Shown here piece after piece: positions 16,031-23,778 of a stretch of DNA of 33,121 nucleotides (position 1 is the first letter of the stretch; every line of letters begins with the position of its first letter). This DNA comes from Lysobacterales bacterium (GTDB lineage Bacteria; Pseudomonadota; Gammaproteobacteria; Steroidobacterales; Steroidobacteraceae): contig RPQJ01000028.1 in the NCBI GenBank assembly GCA_003819815.1, positions 1 to 33,121 on the forward strand, in the 5' to 3' direction. Under the pieces are notes generated by a model. The model was given only the letters and a program-made list of their open reading frames with translations. It had not been told where the DNA came from and ran no database searches. The position numbers and the translations under genes are program-made.

Positions 16031-17212
16031 TCAGTCGACGAGCTCGATGCAGATCGCGGTGGCTTCGCCGCCGCCGATGCACTGGGAGGCCACGCCGCGG
16101 CGCAGTCCGCGCCGGCGGAGTGCGTGCACGAGGGTCGTCACGAGCCGGGCCCCGGTCGCGCCAACCGGGTGGCCGAGCGCGCAGGCTCCGCCGTTGACGT
16201 TGACCTTCGCCAGGTCGAGCCCGAGGTCCTTCGCAGCGGCCATCGTGACGACGGCGAACGCCTCGTTGATCTCGTAGAGGTCGACGTCGGTGGTCTTCCA
16301 GCCAGCGCGGTCGAGCGCCTTCTGGATCGACGGCCCCGGAGCGATCGTGAACCACTCCGGCGCCTGGGCATGGCTCGCGTAGGAGACGATGCGCGCGATC
16401 GGCTTCAGGCCGCGCTCGCGGGCCGCGGCGGCGCTCGCGACCACGATGGCCGATGCGCCGTCCGAGATCGACGAGGACGAGGCCGCCGTCACCGTGCCGT
16501 CCTTGCGGAACGCGGGCTTGAGCGAGGGGATCTTGTCGATGTCGAGCGCGAACGGCGTCTCGTCCTGTGAGATGACCTGTTCGCCCTTGCGTCCCTTGAT
16601 CGTGACCGGGGCGATCTCGGCAGCGAAGTCGCCGTCGCGCACGGCCCGCTGGGCGCGACGGACCGACTCGGCGGCGAACGCGTCCTGGTCAGCGCGGGAG
16701 AAGCCGTAGCGCCCGGCCGTGTTCTCGGCGAAGCAGCCCATCGCCTGGCCGTCCCACGGGCTCTGCAGGCCGTCGTAGAACATGTGGTCGAGCACTTCGC
16801 CGTGTCCCATGCGGAAGCCCGCTCGTGCCTTCAGGAGCAGGTAGGGGGCATTGGTCATCGACTCGAGGCCGCCCGCGAGCGCGACGCCCACGTCGCCCGC
16901 GCGGATCTGGTCGCTCGCGAGCATCAGTGCCTTCATCCCCGAGCCGCACATCTTGTTGACGGTCGTCGCTGGCACCGAGGGAGCGATGCCCGCCCCGATC
17001 GCGGCCTGGCGCGCTGGAGCCTGGCCGACACCGGCGGGCAGCACGCATCCGAAGATCACTTCGTCGATCGCGTCCGTGGCGACGCCCGAATCCGCGAGCG
17101 CGCCGGCCGCGGCTGCGGCGCCCAGCTGCGGCGCGGTGACCGCGGCGAACATGCCCTGGAACGCGCCGATCGGCGTGCGGCGCGCGGCTAGGATCACGGG
17201 GTGGTCGGGCAT
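16031..17212 (-). CDS. Thiolase (acetyl-CoA C-acyltransferase family)
   Basis: A 393-residue thiolase that cleaves 3-oxoacyl-CoA with CoA, or condenses two acyl-CoAs. The nucleophile Cys89 lies in [27 protein letters not shown] and the C-terminal CIGGGEA, with the second active-site Cys, are all present. GEA instead of the common GMG after CIGG is seen in a subgroup of degradative acetyl-CoA acetyltransferases (from memory). It is first of three genes with two SDRs, giving the last two steps of a beta-oxidation-like route. A 162-base gap with a promoter-like sequence separates it from tetR upstream. Confidence 0.94.
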   Translation of the reverse strand: MPDHPVILAARRTPIGAFQGMFAAVTAPQLGAAAAAGALADSGVATDAIDEVIFGCVLPAGVGQAPARQAAIGAGIAPSVPATTVNKMCGSGMKALMLASDQIRAGDVGVALAGGLESMTNAPYLLLKARAGFRMGHGEVLDHMFYDGLQSPWDGQAMGCFAENTAGRYGFSRADQDAFAAESVRRAQRAVRDGDFAAEIAPVTIKGRKGEQVISQDETPFALDIDKIPSLKPAFRKDGTVTAASSSSISDGASAIVVASAAAARERGLKPIARIVSYASHAQAPEWFTIAPGPSIQKALDRAGWKTTDVDLYEINEAFAVVTMAAAKDLGLDLAKVNVNGGACALGHPVGATGARLVTTLVHALRRRGLRRGVASQCIGGGEATAICIELVD

Positions 17213-17284
17213 CGTCGGTCTCCCTGGTTATTGGTCTAGCGCCAGTCCGGTCGGGCCGGGCGGGTGTCGGGCGGCAACCGATCG

Positions 17285-17314
17285 AGTGTAATCCCGGCGC
17301 TTTTTGCAGTGCAA
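17285..17314 (-). promoter_or_regulatory. Probable thiolase promoter with an overlapping palindrome
   Basis: On the minus strand TTGCAC (17314-17309) and TACACT (17290-17285) are separated by 18 bp, a weak sigma-70-like promoter 73 bases before the thiolase ATG. The perfect 11-bp palindrome TTGCAGTGCAA (17304-17314) covers the -35 box and would be a natural operator. Confidence 0.4.
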
Positions 17315-17349
17315 GACGAGCCGGCGCCGTCCATGCAGGCGAAGGGAAG

Positions 17350-17369
17350 GCAGCCGTTGCGGCGGCTGC
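17350..17369 (-). terminator. Hairpin downstream of tetR
   Basis: GCAGCCG (17350-17356) and CGGCTGC (17363-17369) form a 7-bp stem with a 6-nt loop, 5 bases past the tetR stop. On the minus strand it is followed by CTTCCCTTCG, only a poor U-tract. It is a possible weak terminator between tetR and thiolase. Confidence 0.35.
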
Positions 17370-17374
17370 GTCCC

Positions 17375-18052
17375 TCAGGCCCGACGGCGGACCGCGCTCT
17401 TGTCCCGCGGCGCGAGCGCGTGCTCGAAGAAGTCGACGAACGCATCCGCGACTTCCGCGGGACCCAGCGGCTCGTGCTCGCGATACCAGTGGGCAATCCA
17501 GTTGAGAGCCCCCGCGATTGCGAAGGCGGCGAGCTTCGGGTCGAGCGGCTGGATCGATCCGTCCGCGATGCCCGAGCGCAGCAGCTGCCGGATGCCCTGG
17601 TCGATCTCCGACTTGAGCGCGTTGATTTCGCGGCGCGTCGCGGGTCCGAGGTCCTGGTCGTGTGCACGGACCATGCACCAGCCGTATTCGGAGGCCATTG
17701 CGGCGGCGTAGCCGCGGATCACGGACTTGAGGCGGTCGCGGCCGGTGCCCTCGAGCCGCACGGCTTCGTCGAGCGCCGCGCGGATCGGCTTCAGGCCCGC
17801 AAGGAAGCACTCGAACAGCAGCTGTTCCTTGTTCTCGACGTAGTAATAGACGGTTGGCTTGGTGACGCCGAGCGCGGCGGCGATGTCGTCGAGCGAGGCG
17901 TGGTGGAAGCCGCGTTCGTTGAACGCGCGGGCCGCGGCGCGGATCACCGCCTCGCGCTTCACGTCGTGGTCGCGCGGACGGCGGCGCGCGGACCAGGGAG
18001 AGCCGGCCGTGGTGGCGGCGTTTCGGGCGGGGGGGCGTCGAGGACCGGTCAT
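17375..18052 (-). CDS. TetR-family transcriptional regulator
   Basis: A 225-residue TetR-type repressor. The DNA-binding helix-turn-helix spans about 52-71 (SLDDIAAALGVTKPTVYYY) and is followed by NKEQLLFECF. The C-terminal ligand domain resembles those of acyl-CoA-responsive TetR regulators of fatty and branched-chain acid catabolism, but the ligand is not identifiable. The first 30 residues are Arg-rich and unlike the family core, so translation could start a little later, at the GTG near residue 31. It is divergent from icmF, with two palindromic operators between them, which points to autorepression and control of icmF. Confidence 0.9.
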   Translation of the reverse strand: MTGPRRPPARNAATTAGSPWSARRRPRDHDVKREAVIRAAARAFNERGFHHASLDDIAAALGVTKPTVYYYVENKEQLLFECFLAGLKPIRAALDEAVRLEGTGRDRLKSVIRGYAAAMASEYGWCMVRAHDQDLGPATRREINALKSEIDQGIRQLLRSGIADGSIQPLDPKLAAFAIAGALNWIAHWYREHEPLGPAEVADAFVDFFEHALAPRDKSAVRRRA

Positions 18053-18085
18053 CGGCTCGGGCGGGCGTGAAGGACGGTAGCATCC

Positions 18086-18129
18086 AGTCTACCGAAGGGT
18101 AGCTTTGTACTCAAGAGTAGCATTACACT
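18086..18129. promoter_or_regulatory. tetR-icmF intergenic operator pair and promoters
   Basis: Two 16-mers, 18088-18103 (TCTACCGAAGGGTAGC) and 18106-18121 (TGTACTCAAGAGTAGC), match at 12 of 16 positions. Each is an inverted repeat (CTACC/GGTAG, TACTC/GAGTA), with centres 18 bp apart. On the minus strand a tetR promoter runs TTGAGT (18114-18109), 17 bp, TAGACT (18091-18086), so both operators cover it. On the plus strand TACACT (18124-18129) is the best -10 for icmF, but no good -35 is seen. A TetR dimer on either site would block both directions. Confidence 0.7.
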
Positions 18130-18159
18130 CGGGTCCGACGACCAGCCGGGGAGAGACGC

Positions 18160-21100
18160 ATGGCCAGAGTCAAGACCGAGCAAGGCGCCGCCGACCGGCT
18201 GCCGGAATCCCATCCCGAGCAGGCGCCGCTGCGCTTCGTGAGCGCCGCGTCGCTCTTCGACGGCCACGACGCCGCGATCAACATCATCCGTCGCCTGCTG
18301 CAGGCGCACGGCGCGGAGGTCGTGCACCTCGGCCACAACCGCAGCGTCGCCGACATCGTGCGCGCGGCGATCCAGGAGGATGCCGACGGCATCGCCGTGA
18401 GTTCCTACCAGGGCGGCCACAACGAGTACTTCCGCTACATGGTCGACATGCTGCGCGAGCAGGGCGCGGGCCACGTGCGCATCGTCGTCGGCGGCGGCGG
18501 CACGATCGCCCCGCACGAGATCGAGGAACTCGAGGCCTACGGCGTCGAGCGGATCTATTCTCCCGAGGACGGCCGCCGTCTCGGGCTCGACGGCATGATC
18601 GAGGACGTCCTTCGGCGCGTGCAGGCCGTCACCCGGCCCGCGTTCGAATTCGGCCCGCTCGGACCGCGTGACCATGGCAGGATCGCCCGCACGATCTCCG
18701 CGCTAGAGCACGCCGAGGTGCCACCGTCCTTGCGCGATGCGCTGCGCAAGGCCGGCGCGAGGTCGCAGAGGCGGGCGCCGGTGATCGGCATCACCGGTAC
18801 GGGCGGCGCCGGCAAGTCCAGCCTCACGGACGAGCTGCTGCTGCGCTTCGTGCGCCATTTCCCGGACCGCAACGTCGCGGTGGTCGCGATGGACCCGACG
18901 CGGCGCCGCAGCGGCGGCGCGCTGCTCGGCGACCGCATCCGCATGAACGCGCTCGCGGCCGAGCAGGTCTTCATGCGCTCCCTCGCGACGCGGCGCCGCA
19001 ACCTCGCGACGAGCGCGGTGCTCGCGGACGTCCTCGACCTGCTGCGCTACGCGGGCTTCGACCTGATCGTCGTCGAGACCGCGGGCATCGGCCAGAGTGA
19101 CTCGGAGATCGTCGACGTCGTCGACGTGCCGATCTACGTGATGACGAGCGACTACGGCGCCGCGAGCCAGCTCGAGAAGATCGACATGCTCGACTACGCC
19201 GAGCTCGTCGCGCTCAACAAGTTCGAGAAGCGCGGCGCCGAGGACGCGCTGCGCGACGTGCGCAAACAGTGGCGCCGCAACCGGGTGGCGTTCCAGCTGC
19301 CGGACGAGGACGTGCCGGTGTTCCCGACGATCGCGAGCCGCTTCAACGATCCGGGCGTCAACCGGCTGTTCGCGGCACTCTGCCGCCGGCTCGACGAAAA
19401 GGCGGGCGAGGGCGGGCGGGGGTGGCCGGTCCAGGACCCGGGGCCGACGAAGCTCGTCGAACGCCATGCGCTCGTGCCGGCGCCGCGCGCCCGCTACCTG
19501 TCCGAGATCGCGTCGAACGGGCGTCACGTCCGCGACGAGCTGCAGCACCGGTCGGAAGCGGCGAGCCGCGCGAACAGCCTGCACGAGGCACTGCGTGCGC
19601 TCGACGATCCTGCGCTGCCTGCGCCGCTCGAGCGATATCCGGCCGACGCACTTGCGGACGCCGCGGATGCCTCGCGCGCCCGGCTGCGCGCCGCCTACAA
19701 CGATGCGATCGATGCGGTCGGGGCCGAAGGCATCGACCTGCTGCGGCAGTGGCCGGCCGTCGCGCTATCCGCGACCGACGACGAGTACGTCTATTCGGTA
19801 CGCGGCCGCGAGATCCGGGGCGGGAACTACACCGAGACGCTGAGCCACAACCGCGTGCCGAAGATCGCGGTGCCCAGGTACCGCGACTGGGGCGAGCTGC
19901 TGGCGTTCCTGCTCAAGGAGCACCTGCCGGGACATTTCCCGTACACCGCCGGCGTGTACCCGTACCGCCGCGAGGAGGAGGACCCGACGAGAATGTTCGC
20001 GGGCGAGGGCGGCCCCGAGCGCACCAACCGTCGCTTCCACCTGCTTGCGGCCGGCCACGGCGCCGCACGCCTCTCGACCGCTTTCGACTCGACCACGCTC
20101 TACGGCGAGGACCCGGACGAGCGCCCCGATATCTACGGGCGCATCGGCAACTCGGGCGTGTCGATCGCGACGCTCGACGACATGAAGAAGCTCTATTCCG
20201 GCTTCGACCTCTGCGCGCCGACGACGTCGGTGTCCATGACGATCAACGGTCCTGCGCCGATGATCCTGGCTATGTTCATGAACACGGCGGTCGACCAGCG
20301 CGTCGAGCGTCACCTGCGCGAGACGGGCCGCTGGGAGGAAGCGGAGCGGAGAATCGCCGTCATGTACCGCGACCGCGCCCGGCCGCGCTACGAAGGCGAA
20401 CTGCCGCCCGGCCACGACGGCTCCGGGCTCGGGCTCCTCGGCGTGACGGGAGACCAGCTGCTCGATCGAGAGACCTACGAGCGCATCCGCGCTGAGACGC
20501 TCTCGCAGGTGCGGGGCACGGTGCAGGCCGACATCCTCAAGGAGGACCAGGCGCAGAACACCTGCATCTTCTCGACGGAGTTCGCGCTCCGGATGATGGG
20601 CGACGTCCAGCAGTATTTCTCCGAGCGCAACGTCCGCAACTTCTACTCGGTGTCGATCTCCGGCTACCACATCGCCGAGGCCGGTGCGAACCCGATCTCG
20701 CAGCTCGCCTTCACGCTCGCGAACGGCTTCACGATCGTCGAGTATTACCTCGCCCGCGGCATGAGCATCGACGACTTCGCGCCGAACCTGTCGTTCTTCT
20801 TCTCGAACGGCATGGACCCGGAGTACGCGGTGATTGGCCGCGTCGCACGCCGCATCTGGGCGCGGGCGATGCGCGATCTCTATCGCGGCGGGCCGCGCTC
20901 GCAGATGCTCAAGTACCACATCCAGACGTCGGGACGCAGCCTCCACGCGCGGGAGATCCAGTTCAACGACGTCCGCACCACGCTGCAGGCCCTCTACGCG
21001 CTCTTCGACAACTGCAACAGCCTGCACACGAACGCATACGACGAGGCGATCACGACGCCCACCGAGGAGTCCGTGCGCCGCGCGGTGGCGATCCAGCTGA

Positions 21101-21612
21101 TCATCAACAAGGAACTCGGCCTCAACAAGACTCAGAACCCGTGGCAGGGCTCGTTCGCCGTCGACCAGCTGACGGACCTGGTGGAGGAGGCGGTGTATCG
21201 CGAGTTCGACCGCATCTCGGAGCGCGGCGGCGTGCTGGGCGCGATGGAAACCATGTACCAGCGCGGCCGCATCCAGGAGGAGAGCCTGTACTACGAGACG
21301 CTGAAGCACGACGGCCGGCTTCCGATCGTCGGCGTCAACACGTTCCTCGGCGCGGAGGACGCGAGCGAGATCCGCGAGGCCGAACTGATCCGGTCGACCG
21401 AGGAGGAGAAGCAGGCACAGGTGCATGCCGTCCGCGCATTCCTCGAGCGCAACGCCGACCGGCGCCCCGAGGCGCTGCATCGGCTGCAGGCAGCGGCCTC
21501 GAGTGGCGGCAACGTCTTCGGGGAGCTGATGGAGGCGGTCAAGGTCGCCTCGCTCGGCAGCATCTCGCACGCGCTCTACGCGGTCGGCGGGCAGTATCGG
21601 CGCAACATGTGA
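18160..21612 (+). CDS. icmF: Fused isobutyryl-CoA mutase (IcmF)
   Basis: A 1150-residue adenosylcobalamin enzyme that interconverts isobutyryl-CoA and n-butyryl-CoA; known homologues also act on isovaleryl/pivalyl-CoA. Domain order is as in IcmF. The N-terminal B12 domain (about 24-160) has Asp34 and His36 in DGHDAA and GGGG in VVGGGGTI. The MeaB-like G-protein chaperone has P-loop GTGGAGKS (213-220) and EKIDMLDYAELVALNKFEKRGA. The C-terminal mutase barrel starts near 560. FAGEGGPERTNRRF, MTINGPAP, SGYHIAEAGANP (with the catalytic His) and LKYHIQTSGRSLH are intact. The pocket Gln799 (before NTCIF) marks it as Icm rather than methylmalonyl-CoA mutase, but the pocket aromatic is Tyr600 or Tyr602, not Phe. 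A segment around 740-780 (GLGLLGVTGDQ) places it in the longer IcmF subgroup. The start has GGGGAGAG upstream. Confidence 0.96.
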   Translation: MARVKTEQGAADRLPESHPEQAPLRFVSAASLFDGHDAAINIIRRLLQAHGAEVVHLGHNRSVADIVRAAIQEDADGIAVSSYQGGHNEYFRYMVDMLREQGAGHVRIVVGGGGTIAPHEIEELEAYGVERIYSPEDGRRLGLDGMIEDVLRRVQAVTRPAFEFGPLGPRDHGRIARTISALEHAEVPPSLRDALRKAGARSQRRAPVIGITGTGGAGKSSLTDELLLRFVRHFPDRNVAVVAMDPTRRRSGGALLGDRIRMNALAAEQVFMRSLATRRRNLATSAVLADVLDLLRYAGFDLIVVETAGIGQSDSEIVDVVDVPIYVMTSDYGAASQLEKIDMLDYAELVALNKFEKRGAEDALRDVRKQWRRNRVAFQLPDEDVPVFPTIASRFNDPGVNRLFAALCRRLDEKAGEGGRGWPVQDPGPTKLVERHALVPAPRARYLSEIASNGRHVRDELQHRSEAASRANSLHEALRALDDPALPAPLERYPADALADAADASRARLRAAYNDAIDAVGAEGIDLLRQWPAVALSATDDEYVYSVRGREIRGGNYTETLSHNRVPKIAVPRYRDWGELLAFLLKEHLPGHFPYTAGVYPYRREEEDPTRMFAGEGGPERTNRRFHLLAAGHGAARLSTAFDSTTLYGEDPDERPDIYGRIGNSGVSIATLDDMKKLYSGFDLCAPTTSVSMTINGPAPMILAMFMNTAVDQRVERHLRETGRWEEAERRIAVMYRDRARPRYEGELPPGHDGSGLGLLGVTGDQLLDRETYERIRAETLSQVRGTVQADILKEDQAQNTCIFSTEFALRMMGDVQQYFSERNVRNFYSVSISGYHIAEAGANPISQLAFTLANGFTIVEYYLARGMSIDDFAPNLSFFFSNGMDPEYAVIGRVARRIWARAMRDLYRGGPRSQMLKYHIQTSGRSLHAREIQFNDVRTTLQALYALFDNCNSLHTNAYDEAITTPTEESVRRAVAIQLIINKELGLNKTQNPWQGSFAVDQLTDLVEEAVYREFDRISERGGVLGAMETMYQRGRIQEESLYYETLKHDGRLPIVGVNTFLGAEDASEIREAELIRSTEEEKQAQVHAVRAFLERNADRRPEALHRLQAAASSGGNVFGELMEAVKVASLGSISHALYAVGGQYRRNM

Positions 21613-21656
21613 CGTCGGCGGGATCGGCGAGTCGGGGGCCGCTCGAGGCTGCCGGC

Positions 21657-21776
21657 GTCCGGCGCCAGGGAAGGCAGACCTTTCCCGGGACGCCGTGAAC
21701 CCCTCCCTGGGGGCTCCGGGCGCGGCGTCCCTGCCGCGCACGGCCCGGGAAAGGTCTGCCTTCCCTGGCGCCGGAC
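21657..21776 (+). repeat. Composite palindromic repeat, copy 2 (cloverleaf-like)
   Basis: Arms 21657-21689 and 21744-21776 are a perfect 33-bp inverted repeat. The 54-nt core (21690-21743) is 80% identical to that of copy 1, with the same length and the same A-G mismatch at its border. It contains hairpin CCC/GGG with loop CTCCCT, linker GGCTCCGGG partly shared, and hairpin GCGCGGC/GCCGCGC with loop GTCCCT. The arms have no similarity to those of copy 1. It occupies the gap between the convergent icmF and plsC-like genes and could also stop transcription from both sides, though no T-run is present. Confidence 0.88.
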
Positions 21777-21787
21777 ACGAGCGGCAC

Positions 21788-22552
21788 TCACGCCGCCGAC
21801 GCCTCCCGCGATCCGCGCGTCTGGTCGGGCGCGAGGTCCGGCTCGTCGAGCCGCGAGAGGATCGCGCGCCGCGCGAGCACGCGCAGCTCGCTGGCGCTGC
21901 CTCCGGCCGGATGCGCCGCGATCGGCGTGAGCACCTCGACTCGGATGCGGCCCGGGCGCACCAGTATCCTGCGGTTCGGCATGGCGTGCCGCGCGCCGTG
22001 GATGACGACCGGAACCACCGGCATCCCGCCGCGGTCGGCGGCCGCGAAGGCACCGACGTGGAAGCGCTTGAGGCCCCGCTCGCCGTCGAACGTACCCTCC
22101 GGGAAGAACACGAGCGCCTGGCCGGATTCGGCCTTGCGCAGCACGCGCAGCGCATCGCGGCGGCGCCCCTGCTCGCTGTGGCGATCGACGAACTCCGAGC
22201 CGATGCGCCTGAGGAGATACCCCGCGACAGGCATCGAGGCGGCCTCGCGCTTGATCACGAACGTGAAGCGGGGCGGGAGCATCGCCTTCATCACGACACC
22301 GTCGAGATAGCTCGAGTGGTTCGCGACGACGACGCACGAGCCTGCCGGCAGGCATTGCGCGCCTTCGATCGTCACTCGAAGCCCGAGGATCACGAGCCCC
22401 GCGCGAGCGAGCCGGTGAGTGAGCGCGCGCCGCCCGTCGACCGTCGGCACGACGATCGCGAGCAGCGTCGCGACGACGAGGAGCAGGGTGAACGCGGCAA
22501 GCGCGAGAACGCCGTAGAGCGCACGGAACGCGCCGGCCAGCGGACGTAGCAT
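21788..22552 (-). CDS. 1-acyl-sn-glycerol-3-phosphate acyltransferase (PlsC family)
   Basis: A membrane-bound lysophosphatidic acid acyltransferase-like protein of about 254 residues that would make phosphatidic acid from acyl donors. An N-terminal hydrophobic segment (ALAAFTLLLVVATLLAIVV) precedes motif I, NHSSYLD (the NHx4D catalytic motif). Motif III, FFPEGTFDG, and motif IV, PVVPVVIHG, follow. It has the usual length. The ATG at 22552 is chosen; a GTG six codons upstream (22570) is the alternative, and neither has a clear ribosome binding site. The gene ends 11 bases from the palindromic repeat and is divergent from xerD. The true acyl acceptor could also be an ornithine or other lipid. 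Confidence 0.88.
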   Translation of the reverse strand: MLRPLAGAFRALYGVLALAAFTLLLVVATLLAIVVPTVDGRRALTHRLARAGLVILGLRVTIEGAQCLPAGSCVVVANHSSYLDGVVMKAMLPPRFTFVIKREAASMPVAGYLLRRIGSEFVDRHSEQGRRRDALRVLRKAESGQALVFFPEGTFDGERGLKRFHVGAFAAADRGGMPVVPVVIHGARHAMPNRRILVRPGRIRVEVLTPIAAHPAGGSASELRVLARRAILSRLDEPDLAPDQTRGSREASAA

Positions 22553-22598
22553 CGACGGTAGACCTCGCACGTCCGCGCACTTTGCCGTGCTTCCGGCA

Positions 22599-22645
22599 TT
22601 CTGTGAACTGGTTCCGGTTATGTTAATCCCTGCCGGGTTCTGTGA
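22599..22645. promoter_or_regulatory. Divergent plsC-xerD intergenic region with repeats
   Basis: Between the two divergent genes lies a relatively AT-richer stretch. It holds the near-palindrome AACTGGTTCCGGTT (22606-22619), followed at once by ATGTTAA. TTCTGTGA occurs twice, at 22599-22606 and 22638-22645. TATGTT (22619-22624) could be a -10 for xerD, but no -35 fits well. Promoters for both genes must lie here; exact sites are not clear. Confidence 0.3.
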
Positions 22646-22710
22646 GCGGTGTCACGACGCTTCGCGAGGGTGCGCTCCCATACTCGCCGCCACTGACGAT
22701 CCGAGGTCCC

Positions 22711-23658
22711 ATGAGTACAGCAGTGAAGAGCAGTGTCGTGGCGCGCGTCCAGCGCAGCGGCGGCAGGGCCCCCGGGCCCGGCCCGATCGACCGCTTCCTC
22801 GACGCGGTCTGGATGGAGCGCGGCCTCTCGCCGAACACGCTCGCGGCCTACCGCGCCGACCTCACGACCCTCGAGCGATGGCTCGACGAGCACGAGTCCG
22901 ACCTCGTAGGCGCCGGCCGCGGCGAACTGCTGCAATTCATGGCATCGAGGGTGCAGGCGGGCGCACGTCCACGTTCGACGGCGCGCCAGCTCTCGAGCTT
23001 CCGTCGCTTCTACCGATACATGGTCCGCGAGAACGTGCTCCGGGAGGACCCGACCGCGCAGATCGCGATGCCCAAGGTAGGACGGTCGTTGCCGCGGTCG
23101 CTCACGGAGGAGGAAGTCGAGGCCCTGCTGGCCGCTCCGGCCGTGAGCGACCCGCTCGGTCATCGCGACCGGACGATGCTCGAAGTGTTGTATGCGACGG
23201 GCCTCCGGGTCTCGGAGCTCGTGAACCTGAAGATCGGCGCCGTCAACCTGAACCAGGGCGTGCTCCGCATCGTCGGCAAGGGCGACCGCGAGCGACTGAT
23301 CCCGCTCGGCGAGGAAGCCGTGCAGTGGGTGCAGAATTTCCTGCAGGGTCCGCGCGTCGAGATCCTGCTCGAGCGCCAGACCGACTACCTGTTCCCGACG
23401 CGCCGCGGCGACCGCATGACCCGCCAGGCGTTCTGGCACATCATCAAGCGCTATGCCCGCAAGGCCGGCGTGCAGAAGGAACTCTCGCCCCACACGCTGC
23501 GGCACGCGTTCGCCACGCACCTGCTCAACCACGGCGCCGACCTGCGCGTCGTGCAGATGCTGCTCGGGCACAGCGACCTCTCGACGACGCAGATCTACAC
23601 GCACGTCGCGCGCGAGCGCCTGAAGGACCTGCACTCGCAGCACCACCCCCGCGGCTGA
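22711..23658 (+). CDS. xerD: Site-specific tyrosine recombinase XerD
   Basis: A 315-residue tyrosine recombinase that, with XerC and FtsK, resolves chromosome dimers at dif. All six active-site residues are present: Arg166, Lys190, His261, Arg264, His287 and the nucleophile Tyr296. The C-terminus LLGHSDLSTTQIYTHVA with LHSQHHPRG is XerD-specific rather than XerC-like. The frame is open to 22642, but the ATG at 22711 is chosen because GAGG lies 9 nt upstream and it removes a stretch of unlike sequence. The N-terminus still carries about 24 residues before the core-binding domain. dsbC follows, the same neighbour as in E. coli, so it is a housekeeping gene and not an island integrase. Confidence 0.97.
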   Translation: MSTAVKSSVVARVQRSGGRAPGPGPIDRFLDAVWMERGLSPNTLAAYRADLTTLERWLDEHESDLVGAGRGELLQFMASRVQAGARPRSTARQLSSFRRFYRYMVRENVLREDPTAQIAMPKVGRSLPRSLTEEEVEALLAAPAVSDPLGHRDRTMLEVLYATGLRVSELVNLKIGAVNLNQGVLRIVGKGDRERLIPLGEEAVQWVQNFLQGPRVEILLERQTDYLFPTRRGDRMTRQAFWHIIKRYARKAGVQKELSPHTLRHAFATHLLNHGADLRVVQMLLGHSDLSTTQIYTHVARERLKDLHSQHHPRG

Positions 23659-23695
23659 CCGCCGCGGCGGCGGTGGCGCCCCCGGGTCGCTCTGC

Positions 23696-23701
23696 TAGAC
23701 T
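23696..23701 (+). promoter_or_regulatory. Possible dsbC -10 element
   Basis: TGCTAGACT (23693-23701) reads as an extended -10 (TGn plus TAGACT), 77 bases before the dsbC ATG. The surrounding CTCTGCTAG..T.CGCGCCC pattern recurs in front of queA. No -35 is visible. It would allow dsbC to be expressed apart from xerD. Confidence 0.4.
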
Positions 23702-23778
23702 CCGCGCCCGGACCGCTGAACCGGGAGCCGTTCCCGCTGTCTGATCGGTCTCTACTGCCCAGCGCACGGACGGTTCGC

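Noticed and set aside
17344-17353. GGGAAGGCAG between tetR and thiolase matching ten bases of the arm of repeat copy 2
   Set aside because: It is an isolated 10-mer without the inverted partner or core, and so probably chance.
18259-18276. DGHDAA instead of DxHxxG in the IcmF cobalamin-binding motif, as a possible loss of function
   Set aside because: As far as I recall, known IcmF proteins carry the same DGHDA(A/S) form, and Asp and His are present.
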